Source of the DNA: Chitinophagaceae bacterium
Lineage (GTDB): Bacteria > Bacteroidota > Bacteroidia > Chitinophagales > Chitinophagaceae
Length of the DNA stretch: 64,000 nt
Direction: 5' to 3'
NCBI GenBank assembly: GCA_019752045.1
Contig: JAIEMP010000010.1
Span: forward strand, 1-64,000
The notes under the pieces were generated by a model. It ran no database searches and was not told the DNA's origin. It saw only the letters and a list, made by a program, of their open reading frames with translations. Below are positions 1 to 8,965 of the stretch, piece by piece. The first letter of the stretch is position 1. Each line of letters begins with the position of its first letter. The translations under genes and the position numbers were made by a program.

Positions 1-2
1 AC

Positions 3-107
3 GTACTGAATGCAGTTAAGAACAAAATTATTCATCGAATTTTTGCATGTGTTGCACAAGAAAGAAAGTACAGCATAAACTATAAATATTGTTTGGTTGA
101 ATCATAG
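3..107 (+). pseudogene. 3' end of a probable IS110-family transposase (runs in from the left)
   Basis: An open frame enters from the window edge and ends at the TAG at 105-107, giving about 34 residues. The segment LNAVKNKIIHRIFACV resembles the end of the IS110/IS116/IS902 (Transposase_20) C-terminal domain, where an 'INAVRxKLxxRxFA'-like stretch precedes the last residues. Only the tail is visible, so whether the element is intact cannot be told. IS110 elements lack clear terminal inverted repeats and none is seen after the stop. The call rests on family resemblance recalled for a short stretch; a chance open frame or an unrelated C-terminus remains possible. Confidence 0.45.
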
Positions 108-229
108 AAATCGCAGTTCTCTGACCTGTGTCCAGGCGTAACTAATCTAACCATAACATATTCAATCATCCTGTGTTTAGTTGGCAATTGCCCCATCCGC
201 TATTTGATTAAACATTCTTCCTCCTCTTT

Positions 230-326
230 CCCGTTAATCAACACAAAACAGTCGTTCATATAATTGTAGTTGATTTATGTTTTCATGTTTTGAAGAATGA
301 TTAACTTCCCAAAAAAGTAGTTCATT
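230..326 (+). promoter_or_regulatory. conserved upstream block of first oxidoreductase pair (copy A)
   Basis: From CCCGTT at 230 to the start codon at 327 the sequence aligns almost without gaps to 4458-4553, the region before the second paralogous pair. Shared strings include TTCATATAATTGT, GTTGATTTATGT, CATGTTTTG and TAACTTCCC. ATTG followed about 20 bp later by nTGTTTTG is a fair but imperfect match to the Bacteroidota promoter TTG-N17-23-TAnnTTTG. Conservation outside coding sequence at the same distance from both start codons suggests a common promoter and operator, possibly bound by the AraC protein encoded between the two pairs (inference). Confidence 0.6.
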
Positions 327-794
327 ATGGCAGCTATCAATTTGAATGTAAACGGTAAAACAGTATCGGTTGATGTAGATCCTGCAACACCTCTTTTGTG
401 GGTACTGAGAGATCATTTGAACTTGGTTGGTACAAAATTCGGCTGCGGTATCGCCCAATGCGGCGCATGTACCGTTCATTTAAATGGTAACGCAGTACGT
501 TCCTGCTCTTTACCCGTTTCCTCTGTAAAAAATAATGCCATTGTTACCATCGAAGGGTTGAGCAAAACAGGCGATCATCCCTTGCAACAGGCATGGGAAG
601 AACTGGATGTGTCGCAATGTGGTTATTGCCAGGCAGGACAAATAATGAGTGCCGCTGCCTTGTTGAAACGTAATCCAAAACCAACCGATCAGGATATTGA
701 TAATGCCATGTCGGGAAATATCTGCAGATGCGGAACACATGTCCGCATTCGTAAAGCAATTCATTCAGCAGCTAACACACAAAGCAAAAACTAA
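327..794 (+). CDS. [2Fe-2S] small subunit of a molybdenum hydroxylase (IorA-like)
   Basis: 155-residue iron-sulfur subunit of the xanthine oxidase family, closest in size and layout to isoquinoline 1-oxidoreductase alpha subunit. Residues 1-75 form a plant-ferredoxin-type domain with Cys40, Cys45, Cys48 and Cys60 holding one cluster. Residues 80-150 form the helical domain with Cys98, Cys101, Cys133 and Cys135 for the second cluster next to the Mo cofactor. No export signal is present, so it probably crosses the membrane bound to the Tat-exported large subunit encoded 2 bp downstream. It transfers electrons from the molybdenum site to an external acceptor, probably a cytochrome c. A close paralogue lies at 4554. 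The substrate is unknown. Confidence 0.93.
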   Translation: MAAINLNVNGKTVSVDVDPATPLLWVLRDHLNLVGTKFGCGIAQCGACTVHLNGNAVRSCSLPVSSVKNNAIVTIEGLSKTGDHPLQQAWEELDVSQCGYCQAGQIMSAAALLKRNPKPTDQDIDNAMSGNICRCGTHVRIRKAIHSAANTQSKN

Positions 795-796
795 TT

Positions 797-2899
797 ATGG
801 CAACAACACATTCAAGAAGAAATTTTCTGAAGGTATCTGCCTTATCAGGTGGCGGTATGCTCATCAGTTTTAGTTTGTTCAACCTGCCGGCAGAAGCAAA
901 GGCATTGGACGACATGATTTTTACTCCCAATGCATATATCAAGATTACTGCCGACGGTACCATTGTATTATTTGCACCAAATCCTGAAATTGGTCAGGGT
1001 GTAAAAACATCGTTGCCCATGATCATAGCAGAAGAGTTGGGTGTTGATTGGAAAAAAATCAACGTTGAACTCGCAGCATTAGACAAAAGAATGGGGCGGC
1101 AAACTGCCGGTGGCAGCGGATCGGTTCGTGGTCGATTTACCGAGTTACGTACCGTTGGTGCAACAGCCCGTGAAATGTTAACCACTGCTGCAGCGCAACA
1201 ATGGAATGTTCCTGTAACTGAGTGTGTAGTTGAAAACGGAGAAGTGATTCATAAAGTAAGCGGAAAAAAATTGAGCTATGCAACGCTGGCATCTGCTGCT
1301 GCTAAACTGGAAGTGCCGGAGAAACCAACCTTAAAAGATCCGAAAGATTTTAAACTGATCGGTACAAGAGTAAAAGATGTAGATGCACATCACATTGTAA
1401 CAGGTAAGCCGTTGTTTGGAATTGATACAAGAAAAGAAGGAATGCTGTTCGCCATGGTAAGCCGTGCGCCTGCCTATGGAAAAACATTGGGTGAAGTAAA
1501 CGATGCAGCCGCATTGAAAATTGAAGGCGTGAAAAAAATAGTGAAGATCAAGAATGCAGTTGCTGTACTTGCAACCTCTACATGGGCTGCAAAAAAAGGA
1601 AGAGATGCCTTAGTGATTCAGTGGAACGCTAATGAAAAACTGGAAAACAGTGCCGAACATTTTACATCATTCAAAGCAATGCTTGATAATCCAACAACTA
1701 CTCCTCAGCGAAATGAGGGTGATGTTGATGCAGCGAAACAAGGCGCTGCAAAATTTCTTGATGTTACGTACGAGATACCTACACTGTCGCACGGACAAAT
1801 GGAGCCGCTTAATTTTTATGCGAATGTGAAAGATGGAAAAGTGGAATTGTTTGGCCCAACACAAGTACCCGGAGCAGTTAGAGCTGAAGTATCAAAACTA
1901 TTAGGAATAGCGGAAGAAAATATCAGCATTTCATCGCCTCGTCAGGGTGGTGGATTCGGAAGAAAGTTAATGACTGATAATGGAGTGGAAGCAGCATTGA
2001 TCTCGGCTGCAGCACAATGTCCTGTACAAGTACAATGGACACGTGAAGATGATATGCAAAACGATTTTTATCGTCCGGCAGAAATGTGGAGATACCGTGC
2101 AGCACTTTCGTCGGATCAATTATTATCCTGGCATCAATCGGGGATTGGAATTGGTCGTGCTGTAAGAGGTGACAGTTATGTTGCAGGTGCAATTTCAAAT
2201 TACCGTGCAGAAGGGCAAGGCTTTACCAGCAATACACCAACAGGTTGGTGGAGAGCGCCCGGTGCAAATACTTTGGCCTATGTGGCCGAAAGTTTTATGG
2301 ATGAAGTATGTACTGCATTGAAAAAAGATCCGGTGGCATTTCGCTTGGAGTTGTTTAAAAAAGCAAAAGAGCAAACAGTTGGCAAAATAAATTACGATCC
2401 GGAGAAATATAAAACTGTGGTTGAACTTGTGGCGAAGATGAGTAAATGGGGTACAAAAACACCCGGCGTGTTTAGAGGTTTCTCTACCTGGTTTTCGTTT
2501 GGTTCTTATGTAGCGCAGGTAGTTGATGTACAGATGGTAGATGGACAACTAAAAGTGAAGAAAGTGTATTGCGCAGTCAACTGCGGTCGTGTGATTAATT
2601 TGAGTGGTGCAGAAAATCAGGTGCAGGGTTCAATTGTTGATGGGATCAGTCATGCCATGTTTCCGAAAGTAACATTTGTAAATGGCGCAGTGGCTGAAAC
2701 AAATTTTAATACGTACAAGTTCTTACGGATGAAAGATGCACCAACTGAAATTGATGTGCAATTTGTTGAAAGTGATGAAGCACCCACCGGTTTAGGTGAG
2801 CCGGCTTTACCACCGGTAGCAGCAGCGCTTGCCAACGCCATTTTTGCAGCAACCGGTAAACGATTACGCAAGTTGCCTTTTGCTGAACAGTTGAGTTAG
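797..2899 (+). CDS. Tat-exported molybdopterin-binding large subunit (IorB-like), first copy
   Basis: 700-residue large subunit of an aldehyde/isoquinoline-type molybdenum hydroxylase. The N-terminus carries a twin-arginine signal (SRRNFLK, residues 6-12) and a hydrophobic stretch, so the folded enzyme is exported. Family landmarks are GQMEP near residue 335, the glycine-rich GGGFGRK near 375, and GLGEP with the probable catalytic base Glu668. No FAD subunit is encoded nearby, as is usual for IorAB enzymes that use cytochromes. The gene starts 2 bp after the [2Fe-2S] subunit and ends 15 bp before the convergent araC gene. Oxidative hydroxylation of an N-heterocycle or aldehyde is expected; the real substrate cannot be inferred. 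Confidence 0.92.
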   Translation: MATTHSRRNFLKVSALSGGGMLISFSLFNLPAEAKALDDMIFTPNAYIKITADGTIVLFAPNPEIGQGVKTSLPMIIAEELGVDWKKINVELAALDKRMGRQTAGGSGSVRGRFTELRTVGATAREMLTTAAAQQWNVPVTECVVENGEVIHKVSGKKLSYATLASAAAKLEVPEKPTLKDPKDFKLIGTRVKDVDAHHIVTGKPLFGIDTRKEGMLFAMVSRAPAYGKTLGEVNDAAALKIEGVKKIVKIKNAVAVLATSTWAAKKGRDALVIQWNANEKLENSAEHFTSFKAMLDNPTTTPQRNEGDVDAAKQGAAKFLDVTYEIPTLSHGQMEPLNFYANVKDGKVELFGPTQVPGAVRAEVSKLLGIAEENISISSPRQGGGFGRKLMTDNGVEAALISAAAQCPVQVQWTREDDMQNDFYRPAEMWRYRAALSSDQLLSWHQSGIGIGRAVRGDSYVAGAISNYRAEGQGFTSNTPTGWWRAPGANTLAYVAESFMDEVCTALKKDPVAFRLELFKKAKEQTVGKINYDPEKYKTVVELVAKMSKWGTKTPGVFRGFSTWFSFGSYVAQVVDVQMVDGQLKVKKVYCAVNCGRVINLSGAENQVQGSIVDGISHAMFPKVTFVNGAVAETNFNTYKFLRMKDAPTEIDVQFVESDEAPTGLGEPALPPVAAALANAIFAATGKRLRKLPFAEQLS

Positions 2900-2914
2900 C
2901 TTAATCACAGGCTT

Positions 2915-3811
2915 TTAATTCAACGCCCTGTATTCATTCGGCGTGTAACCAACTTTTTGTTTGAACAAACGGGTAAAATGCTGCGGATACTTAAATCCTA
3001 ATTCATAAGCGATCTGGCTTACTGATTTGCTGTGGTCGAATATTTTTTCTTTTGCAAGATCGATCACCTTCAGTTGGATGTATTCCTGTGCTGTTTTCCC
3101 GGTTTCTTTCTTTATGAGATCTCCAAAGTAGTTAGAAGATAAGTTGAGTTCGCTTGCGCAATGCGTCACTGAAGGCAGACCAATCGTTTGCAGTTTATCA
3201 GATCGGAAATATTCAGTTAACAGGTTGTCAAACCGTTCTAAAATTCCTTTCAATAAATTATCACGTGTGATAAATTGCCGGTCATAAAAACGAACGCAAT
3301 AGTTTAACAGCATTTCTATATTCGAAACGATCAGTTTTTTGCTATGCTTGTCAATGGACTGTTGCAATTCATATTGAATTTTCGTAAAACAATCCAATAC
3401 AATTTTTCGTTCACGTTCAGATATATGCAATGCTTCATTGGATTGATATCCAAAAAAAGAAAAGTCTTGCATGTGCCGGCCAAGTGAAGTACCATGAATC
3501 AGATCTGCATGAAATAGCAGCGCATATCCTTTCGGTTGATAGGTTTCTCCGTTGCTGTTAACACCTGCGGTTTGTCCTGGAGCAAGAAAAACCAATGTCC
3601 CTTCCTGGTAATCATACGTATTTTTGCCATAGGTCATGTCACCACATTTTACTTCTTTTAAAAAGATGGTATAAAAACCGAAATACATCTTCGATCCTTC
3701 TCTCGGTGCTGCCTTCGAAAGATCGACCACACTCACCAAAGGGTGTTGCGTTTCGTTCCTGTTGAAGACATTGTAATCGTTGATGGTCTCAAATCTTCTT
3801 ATTGTATCCAT
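2915..3811 (-). CDS. AraC-family transcriptional regulator
   Basis: 298 residues. The N-terminal ~190 residues resemble the cupin-like sensor domain of AraC regulators. The C-terminal ~100 residues hold the two helix-turn-helix units, with the second one in the typical form 'SVSQIAYELGFKYPQHFTRLFKQKVGYTPNEYR'-like (quoted in part: SQIAYELGF, FTRLFKQKVG, TPNEYR). It is convergent with the first oxidoreductase large subunit and divergent from the NTF2-like gene, sitting between the two paralogous oxidoreductase pairs. That position makes it the likely regulator of one or both, with the divergent region 3812-3963 and the two conserved upstream blocks as candidate targets (inference). The ligand is unknown. 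Confidence 0.93.
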   Translation of the reverse strand: MDTIRRFETINDYNVFNRNETQHPLVSVVDLSKAAPREGSKMYFGFYTIFLKEVKCGDMTYGKNTYDYQEGTLVFLAPGQTAGVNSNGETYQPKGYALLFHADLIHGTSLGRHMQDFSFFGYQSNEALHISERERKIVLDCFTKIQYELQQSIDKHSKKLIVSNIEMLLNYCVRFYDRQFITRDNLLKGILERFDNLLTEYFRSDKLQTIGLPSVTHCASELNLSSNYFGDLIKKETGKTAQEYIQLKVIDLAKEKIFDHSKSVSQIAYELGFKYPQHFTRLFKQKVGYTPNEYRALN

Positions 3812-3880
3812 AACAAATGTTTTATCTCAATCAAAATTACTTTCTTTACCTGTCCTTTGGCATTTCATTTGCCCTAATCG

Positions 3881-3914
3881 GTAATATTGGTAGATAAATC
3901 AGTAATACGGGTAG
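3881..3914 (+). promoter_or_regulatory. direct repeats in the araC / NTF2-like divergent region (candidate operator)
   Basis: Two 13-bp direct repeats, GTAATATTGGTAG at 3881-3893 and GTAATACGGGTAG at 3902-3914, differ at two positions and are offset by 21 bp, two helical turns. Tandem direct half-sites at this spacing are the usual layout for AraC-type dimers. They lie 50-80 bp before the NTF2-like start and 70-100 bp before araC. Autoregulation or joint control is inference. Confidence 0.45.
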
Positions 3915-3963
3915 TATCAGGGGAACAAAATTCAAAGACCTTTGTATCTAAATTAATAGTTGT

Positions 3964-4440
3964 ATGAAATTATCAATTCTCAGCCTCTGTTTCATAACGA
4001 TGAGTGTGCAATGGGCCTGCGCACAACAACCAAAAAGCAATCCTTCAGCAACAGAGCAGGAAATCACACATCTCTCAAAACAGAAATGGTTGTGGATGTC
4101 AGACAAGAATGTAGATTCTTTAAATGTACTTTTTAATGAAAAATCTATGTTTGTTCACATGGGAGGAAGCTGGGGAAAGGAACAGGAAATCAATGTGATT
4201 AAGAGTGGTGGCATTTGGTATAAGAAAGCTGAGGTGTACACAGTAATCGTCAACATTATAGGTAACACTGCCATCCTTTTAAATGACATTGACTTAGTGG
4301 CTGTTGTGGGAGGAAATGAAGTTGTCAATCCTTTTATGGTGACTGAGGTATATATCAAAGAAAATGGCAAATGGAAGATGGGTTCGCTTACTTTCTCAAA
4401 GTTGATGAGACCCGTTAAAATAAGTGGTAACAGCAAATAA
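3964..4440 (+). CDS. secreted NTF2-like (DUF4440) protein
   Basis: 158 residues with an N-terminal signal peptide of about 20 residues ending in the VQWACAQ region, followed by an NTF2/SnoaL-like fold of about 130 residues (DUF4440 type: QKWLWMSDKNVDSLNVLF start, ending in ENGKWKMGSLTFSKL). Such domains bind small hydrophobic molecules or act as isomerases or dimerisation modules; no catalytic residue can be assigned here. It lies between the regulator and the second oxidoreductase pair, which suggests a role with the periplasmic oxidation product or substrate, but that is inference from position only. Confidence 0.8.
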   Translation: MKLSILSLCFITMSVQWACAQQPKSNPSATEQEITHLSKQKWLWMSDKNVDSLNVLFNEKSMFVHMGGSWGKEQEINVIKSGGIWYKKAEVYTVIVNIIGNTAILLNDIDLVAVVGGNEVVNPFMVTEVYIKENGKWKMGSLTFSKLMRPVKISGNSK

Positions 4441-4457
4441 AAAGTTTGTTACGAATT

Positions 4458-4553
4458 CCCGTTGATCTTCACAATACAAGTATTCATATAATTGTTGTTG
4501 ATTTATGTATGCATGTTTTGGATAATAACTAACTTCCCTAAAAGTATCCCGCT
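4458..4553 (+). promoter_or_regulatory. conserved upstream block of second oxidoreductase pair (copy B)
   Basis: Partner of the block at 230-326. It begins with CCCGTTGATC, contains TTCATATAATTGTTG, GATTTATG, GCATGTTTTGG and TAACTTCCC, and ends at a start codon the same distance away (96 versus 97 bp). The preceding NTF2-like gene ends at 4440, so the block fills the whole intergenic gap and probably drives the long downstream oxidoreductase-Moco gene run. Confidence 0.6.
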
Positions 4554-5012
4554 ATGCCAGTAATCAGTTTGAACGTAAACGGTAAAACAGTTTCGGTTGA
4601 TGCAGATCCTGCAACACCTGTACTATGGGTGTTGAGAGAACATTTAAATCTTGTCGGCACAAAATACGGATGCGGTGTTGCTCAATGCGGCGCATGTACG
4701 ATTCATCTCAATGGAAACGCAGTTCGTTCCTGCCAGTTACCTGTTTCTGCAGTAGGCAAAAATGCGATCACTACCATTGAAGGGTTGAGTGAAAACGGTG
4801 ATCATCCTGTACAAAAAGCATGGATAGAGCAGGATGTGGCGCAATGCGGCTACTGTCAAACCGGACAGATCATGACGGCCACTGCTTTGTTGAAAAGCAA
4901 CCCTAATCCAACCGATGCACAAATTGAAGCGTCAATGAGTGGTAATATTTGCAGGTGCGGAACCTATCTGCGTATCAAGGAGGCCATCAAAACAGCAGCT
5001 AAACAAATGTAA
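4554..5012 (+). CDS. [2Fe-2S] small subunit of a molybdenum hydroxylase (IorA-like), second copy
   Basis: 152 residues, strongly similar to the product of 327-794. All eight cluster cysteines are kept at the same positions (40, 45, 48, 60 and 98, 101, 133, 135). The first half is the ferredoxin-type domain, the second half the helical domain. There is no signal peptide; export is expected by piggy-back on the Tat substrate encoded directly downstream. The pair heads a gene run that continues through cytochrome c, XdhC and the cofactor genes, so this copy is the one best connected to enzyme maturation. Confidence 0.93.
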   Translation: MPVISLNVNGKTVSVDADPATPVLWVLREHLNLVGTKYGCGVAQCGACTIHLNGNAVRSCQLPVSAVGKNAITTIEGLSENGDHPVQKAWIEQDVAQCGYCQTGQIMTATALLKSNPNPTDAQIEASMSGNICRCGTYLRIKEAIKTAAKQM

Positions 5013-5053
5013 TATTGGAACTACGCAATGTTGAATTTTTAAACTCATCAACA

Positions 5054-7309
5054 ATGGAAAAAACTAAAACCGATTATAACAGAAGAGCATTTTTGAAATC
5101 AACTTTTCTTGCTGGTGGTGGTATGATGATTAGTTTCAGCGGCCTGGCAAAATTGAGTCTGGATGATAAAATCAATCCCGCCGATCTTCCTGCAGACTGG
5201 CATGAGTTGACAGGCTATATCAAAATAACTTCCGACAACATCATCAAAATTTTCAACCCTAATCCGGAGTTTGGACAAAATGTAATGACCTCACTGCCGA
5301 TGATCGTTGCAGAGGAGCTGGATGTAGATTGGAAAAAAGTAGTGGTTGAAATGGGGCCACATGATAATGTGAAACTTGGACCTCAATTTACAGGCGGCAG
5401 TAATTCTGTCCGTATGTATTGGAAACCGCTGCGTGATGCAGGAGCAGCTGCACGTAATATGTTACTCACTGCAGCAGCGCAAACATGGAATGTTCCTGTG
5501 GAAGAACTTACAACGAAAGGCGGAATGATTTATCATGAAAAAACAGGCAAGTCAGGAACATACGGTGAGTTCGCATCCAAAGCCGCAGGTGTTCCCATTC
5601 CAAAAGATGTTAAGCTGAAAGATGTAAAGAATTTTACTGTAGTAAGAAATTCGCAGAAGAATGTGGAAGGTTTAAAAATTGTTACGGGCAAACCGCTGTT
5701 TGGATTAGACTATACGCAGGAAGGAACATTGATCGCTATGATTCAGCATCCGCCTGCATTCGGAATGAAAGTAAAATCATTTGATGCAAGTGAAACATTA
5801 AAAATGCCCGGCATCAAAGATGTGTTTACATTAAAGTTGTATGAAGATGGATTTGAGCAGGCAGGTTTCGATACACGTACGTTCAACGATTTATTGGTTG
5901 TTGTGGGCAACACAACATGGCAGGTAATGAATGCCCGTAAAAAATTGAAAGTAAGCTGGGAACCGAAAGGCGATACAAAAGATACAATGGCCGGCAGAAA
6001 CGGAAAGAGAGAAGTTGTAGTGCCGGGTGCATTGGAAAGTACCGCTACACATTTTGCAAAAATGAAAGAGTATGCAGCAAAGCCTGCACAATTGTTACGT
6101 AAAGATGGCGATCCTGAAACAGCATTTAAGAATGCTGCGAAAGTTCTTGAACGTACATACAATGCACCATTTCTGGCACACAATTGCATGGAGCCGATGA
6201 ATTGTTTTGCACATGTAACCGATGAGAAAGCATTGATCGTTGGTCCGCACCAGGCAGCAGGTTGGATTGAACCCACTTTATCAAAAGTGTTGAATCTGCC
6301 TGCTGATAAAATTGATATGCAGATCACCCGCATGGGTGGTGGCTTCGGTTTAAGAGCTTATGGACATACGTTTGTTGAAGCAGCATTGATTTCCCGAAAA
6401 GTAAAAGCTCCGGTGAAACTTGTGTATACCAGAGAAGATGATATGACCTATGGTATTTATCGCCCGATGTACACGGCAACTTATCGTGCAGCGTTTGATG
6501 CAAATAAAAACCTGATAGCGTTTCATGTAAAGGGTGGCGGAATTCCTGAGCATCCCATACATGCAAACCGATTTCCTGCAGGTGCAGTTGACAACTATTT
6601 AGCTGAAGGTTGGGAAATACCTTCTAATATTACCATCGGTGCATTCAGGGCACCACGTTCTAATTTTAATGCAGCCGCCGAGCAATCGTTCTTAGATGAA
6701 GTGGCAGAAGTAATGGGAAAAGATCCTATTGAATTCAGATTGGAATTGCTGAAACGGGCGAAAGAAAACCCTGTTGGCAAAAACAATGAGTACGATGCAG
6801 ACAGATATGCAGAGGTATTAAAACTGGTAAAAGAAAAATCGGGCTGGGGTAGTGCGGCGAATAAACAATACAGCCGGGGGGTAGCTGCTTATTTCTGTCA
6901 TAACTCTTATGCAGCACATGTGGTGGATATTGTAAAGAAAGATGGTCAGCCATTTGTAGAACGGGTAACCAGTGCAGTTGATTGCGGTATTGTGATTAAT
7001 CCCGATGCTGCTGTTAATATGGTGCAGGGATGCGTGGTGGATGGAATCGGTAATGCATTGTATGGCGAGTTGACATTTAAAGATGGTGTTCCGGAGAAAA
7101 ATAATTTTACACGTTACAGAATGATCCGTCATCGGGAAGCACCGAAAAAAATAGATGTGCATTTTGTACAGAATGAGATCAATCCAACCGGATTAGGTGA
7201 ACCACCTTTTCCACCCATCTTTGCTGCAGTTGCAAATGCCTTGTATAAAAGTGAAAAGAAGCGGTTTTACAATCAGCCTTTTTCAACTGAGTTTCAAAAA
7301 AAATCATAA
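5054..7309 (+). CDS. Tat-exported molybdopterin-binding large subunit (IorB-like), second copy
   Basis: 751 residues from the ATG at 5054. A TTG 39 bp earlier is in frame, but the ATG places the twin-arginine motif (NRRAFLK) near residue 9, as normal for Tat signals. Family landmarks are HNCMEP, GGGFGLR and GLGEP, with Glu716 the probable active-site base. The protein is about 50 residues longer than the first copy, with an insert in the middle (region around residues 260-320, which includes an AGRNGKREVVVPG stretch). It is followed 35 bp later by a cytochrome c, its likely electron acceptor. Substrate unknown; the two copies probably differ in specificity. Confidence 0.92.
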   Translation: MEKTKTDYNRRAFLKSTFLAGGGMMISFSGLAKLSLDDKINPADLPADWHELTGYIKITSDNIIKIFNPNPEFGQNVMTSLPMIVAEELDVDWKKVVVEMGPHDNVKLGPQFTGGSNSVRMYWKPLRDAGAAARNMLLTAAAQTWNVPVEELTTKGGMIYHEKTGKSGTYGEFASKAAGVPIPKDVKLKDVKNFTVVRNSQKNVEGLKIVTGKPLFGLDYTQEGTLIAMIQHPPAFGMKVKSFDASETLKMPGIKDVFTLKLYEDGFEQAGFDTRTFNDLLVVVGNTTWQVMNARKKLKVSWEPKGDTKDTMAGRNGKREVVVPGALESTATHFAKMKEYAAKPAQLLRKDGDPETAFKNAAKVLERTYNAPFLAHNCMEPMNCFAHVTDEKALIVGPHQAAGWIEPTLSKVLNLPADKIDMQITRMGGGFGLRAYGHTFVEAALISRKVKAPVKLVYTREDDMTYGIYRPMYTATYRAAFDANKNLIAFHVKGGGIPEHPIHANRFPAGAVDNYLAEGWEIPSNITIGAFRAPRSNFNAAAEQSFLDEVAEVMGKDPIEFRLELLKRAKENPVGKNNEYDADRYAEVLKLVKEKSGWGSAANKQYSRGVAAYFCHNSYAAHVVDIVKKDGQPFVERVTSAVDCGIVINPDAAVNMVQGCVVDGIGNALYGELTFKDGVPEKNNFTRYRMIRHREAPKKIDVHFVQNEINPTGLGEPPFPPIFAAVANALYKSEKKRFYNQPFSTEFQKKS

Positions 7310-7344
7310 CGGGAATTAACAGCATAATATTAAGCGAGCAGCAT

Positions 7345-7770
7345 ATGAAAATGATATTTGTAACTTTTGTACTCTCATTAACAGCAATCACATTGCTTTC
7401 GTTTAATCAGACCTTTGATTTGAAAGCAAGTGTGCAACGTGGTAAAACGGTTTATGAGACGAATTGTATGTCTTGTCATATGGCAGAGGGAACGGGACTC
7501 GAAGGTGCTTTTCCACCTCTGGCAAAATCAAAAAACCTGGCGGATAAAAACCGACTGATCAAAGTGATTCTTCAAGGCATGAAAGGGCCGGTGAAAGTAA
7601 ACGGAGTAGAATACGATAGTCAAATGGCTCCCGTAAGTTTAACAGATAAGGAAGTGTCTGATGTGCTGAATTATATCCGTAATTCATGGGGTAATAAATA
7701 TCCTGCTGTGTTACCAAAAGATATTCAGCCCGGATTAAAAGCTCCCTCAAAAGGCTATCAGAAATTTTAA
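7345..7770 (+). CDS. periplasmic class I cytochrome c
   Basis: 141 residues. An N-terminal hydrophobic segment of about 20 residues works as a signal or membrane anchor. The single haem site is CMSCH (Cys41, Cys44, His45), and Met94 in SQMAP is the likely sixth ligand. The size is that of a mono-haem cytochrome c domain with no other module. It lies just downstream of the Tat-exported molybdenum enzyme and upstream of its maturation factor, matching IorAB-type enzymes that pass electrons to a cytochrome c rather than to FAD and NAD. It would carry electrons towards a terminal oxidase (inference). Confidence 0.9.
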   Translation: MKMIFVTFVLSLTAITLLSFNQTFDLKASVQRGKTVYETNCMSCHMAEGTGLEGAFPPLAKSKNLADKNRLIKVILQGMKGPVKVNGVEYDSQMAPVSLTDKEVSDVLNYIRNSWGNKYPAVLPKDIQPGLKAPSKGYQKF

Positions 7771-7807
7771 TGAGTAATTTGTAAACACAAATTGTTTTCA
7801 TCATTGC

Positions 7808-8965
7808 ATGACGAAAGAGATCAATGAAATAATTGCTGCATATAAACAGGCACTGCAGAAAGGAATCAAATCTGCATTGGCTACTGTTGTGTATGTGGAA
7901 GGTTCTTCTTACCGGAGACCCGGAGCCCGTATGCTGGTGGAAGAAGATGGACGGATGACAGGTGCCATCAGCGGCGGATGTCTGGAAGGTGATGCATTAC
8001 GGAAAGCGTTGCTGGCAATACATCAAAACGAAAACAAACTCGTTACGTACAATTCAATGGATGAAGAGGATGTTGAGTTTGGTGTGCAGTTGGGCTGCAA
8101 TGGTATTGTACATATTTTGTTTGAACCGGTTGATGCGCAAGATGAAAATAATCCCATTGCATTACTGGAGCGATCGCAGTTATACAGAAGAGAAACTGTA
8201 TTAGTGACTTTGTTTTCTTTACATAATTTTCATGGTCATCAACCAGGCACTTGTTTTTTTCTTGATAAGGAAACAACGTACAGTAGAATTGATGATGAAG
8301 GTTTGAAAACCATACTTCAACCGGATGCTTCATATGTGCTTCAAACAGGGTCATCAGTGTTTAAAGAATACGAAGCGTTTGAATTGACCACCTTTGTTGA
8401 ATTGTTACAGCCTTGCATTTCATTGATCATTGTTGGTGCAGGCAACGATGTATTTCCATTAGTAGAAATGACGAAGGTGCTGGGTTGGCAGATAACGATT
8501 GCTGATGGACGATCCACACATGCCAATGCGCAGCGTTTTCCTAACGTACATCAATTGATCACCGGAAAACCGGCAGATGTTATCAATCAACTTGTGCCGG
8601 ACGAATGGACGGTGTTTCTGTTGATGACACATAATTACAAGTATGATCAGGCAATGATGAAACTGTTATTGCAGATCAACTGCAGATACATTGGTACACT
8701 CGGGCCAAAGAAACGTTTGGAACGCATGTTTGATGAGTTGAAAGAAGATGGTATTACTATAACAGATGAACAACGTGCAATCATTCATGGTCCGATTGGT
8801 CTGGATATTGGAGCAGAAGCTGCTGAAGAAATTGCATTGTCTGTATTGGCAGAAATAAAAGCGGTGTTTGCTGAGCGTTCAGGAAGTTTTTTGAAGGACC
8901 GCTCAGTTACTATTCATACTCGCAATGATTTGGAATTACAGAAAGTAAGCAGCAATGACAGATGA
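7808..8965 (+). CDS. XdhC/CoxI-family molybdenum-cofactor insertion protein
   Basis: 385 residues. The N-terminal XdhC/CoxI domain shows GSSYRRPGARM (32-42) and GAISGGCLE (52-60). A second part, from about residue 205, is a Rossmann-type XdhC_C domain with IIVGAGNDVFPL. Members bind Mo cofactor, promote its sulfuration and hand it to xanthine oxidase family apoenzymes. Here the likely client is the Tat-exported large subunit(s), loaded in the cytoplasm before export. The gene overlaps the next one by 11 bp, so the two are translationally coupled. Confidence 0.92.
   Translation: MTKEINEIIAAYKQALQKGIKSALATVVYVEGSSYRRPGARMLVEEDGRMTGAISGGCLEGDALRKALLAIHQNENKLVTYNSMDEEDVEFGVQLGCNGIVHILFEPVDAQDENNPIALLERSQLYRRETVLVTLFSLHNFHGHQPGTCFFLDKETTYSRIDDEGLKTILQPDASYVLQTGSSVFKEYEAFELTTFVELLQPCISLIIVGAGNDVFPLVEMTKVLGWQITIADGRSTHANAQRFPNVHQLITGKPADVINQLVPDEWTVFLLMTHNYKYDQAMMKLLLQINCRYIGTLGPKKRLERMFDELKEDGITITDEQRAIIHGPIGLDIGAEAAEEIALSVLAEIKAVFAERSGSFLKDRSVTIHTRNDLELQKVSSNDR

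Noticed and set aside
5015-5053. upstream TTG start for the second large subunit
   Set aside because: It would put 13 residues ahead of the normal Tat signal start and lies two bases after the previous stop; ATG at 5054 fits better.
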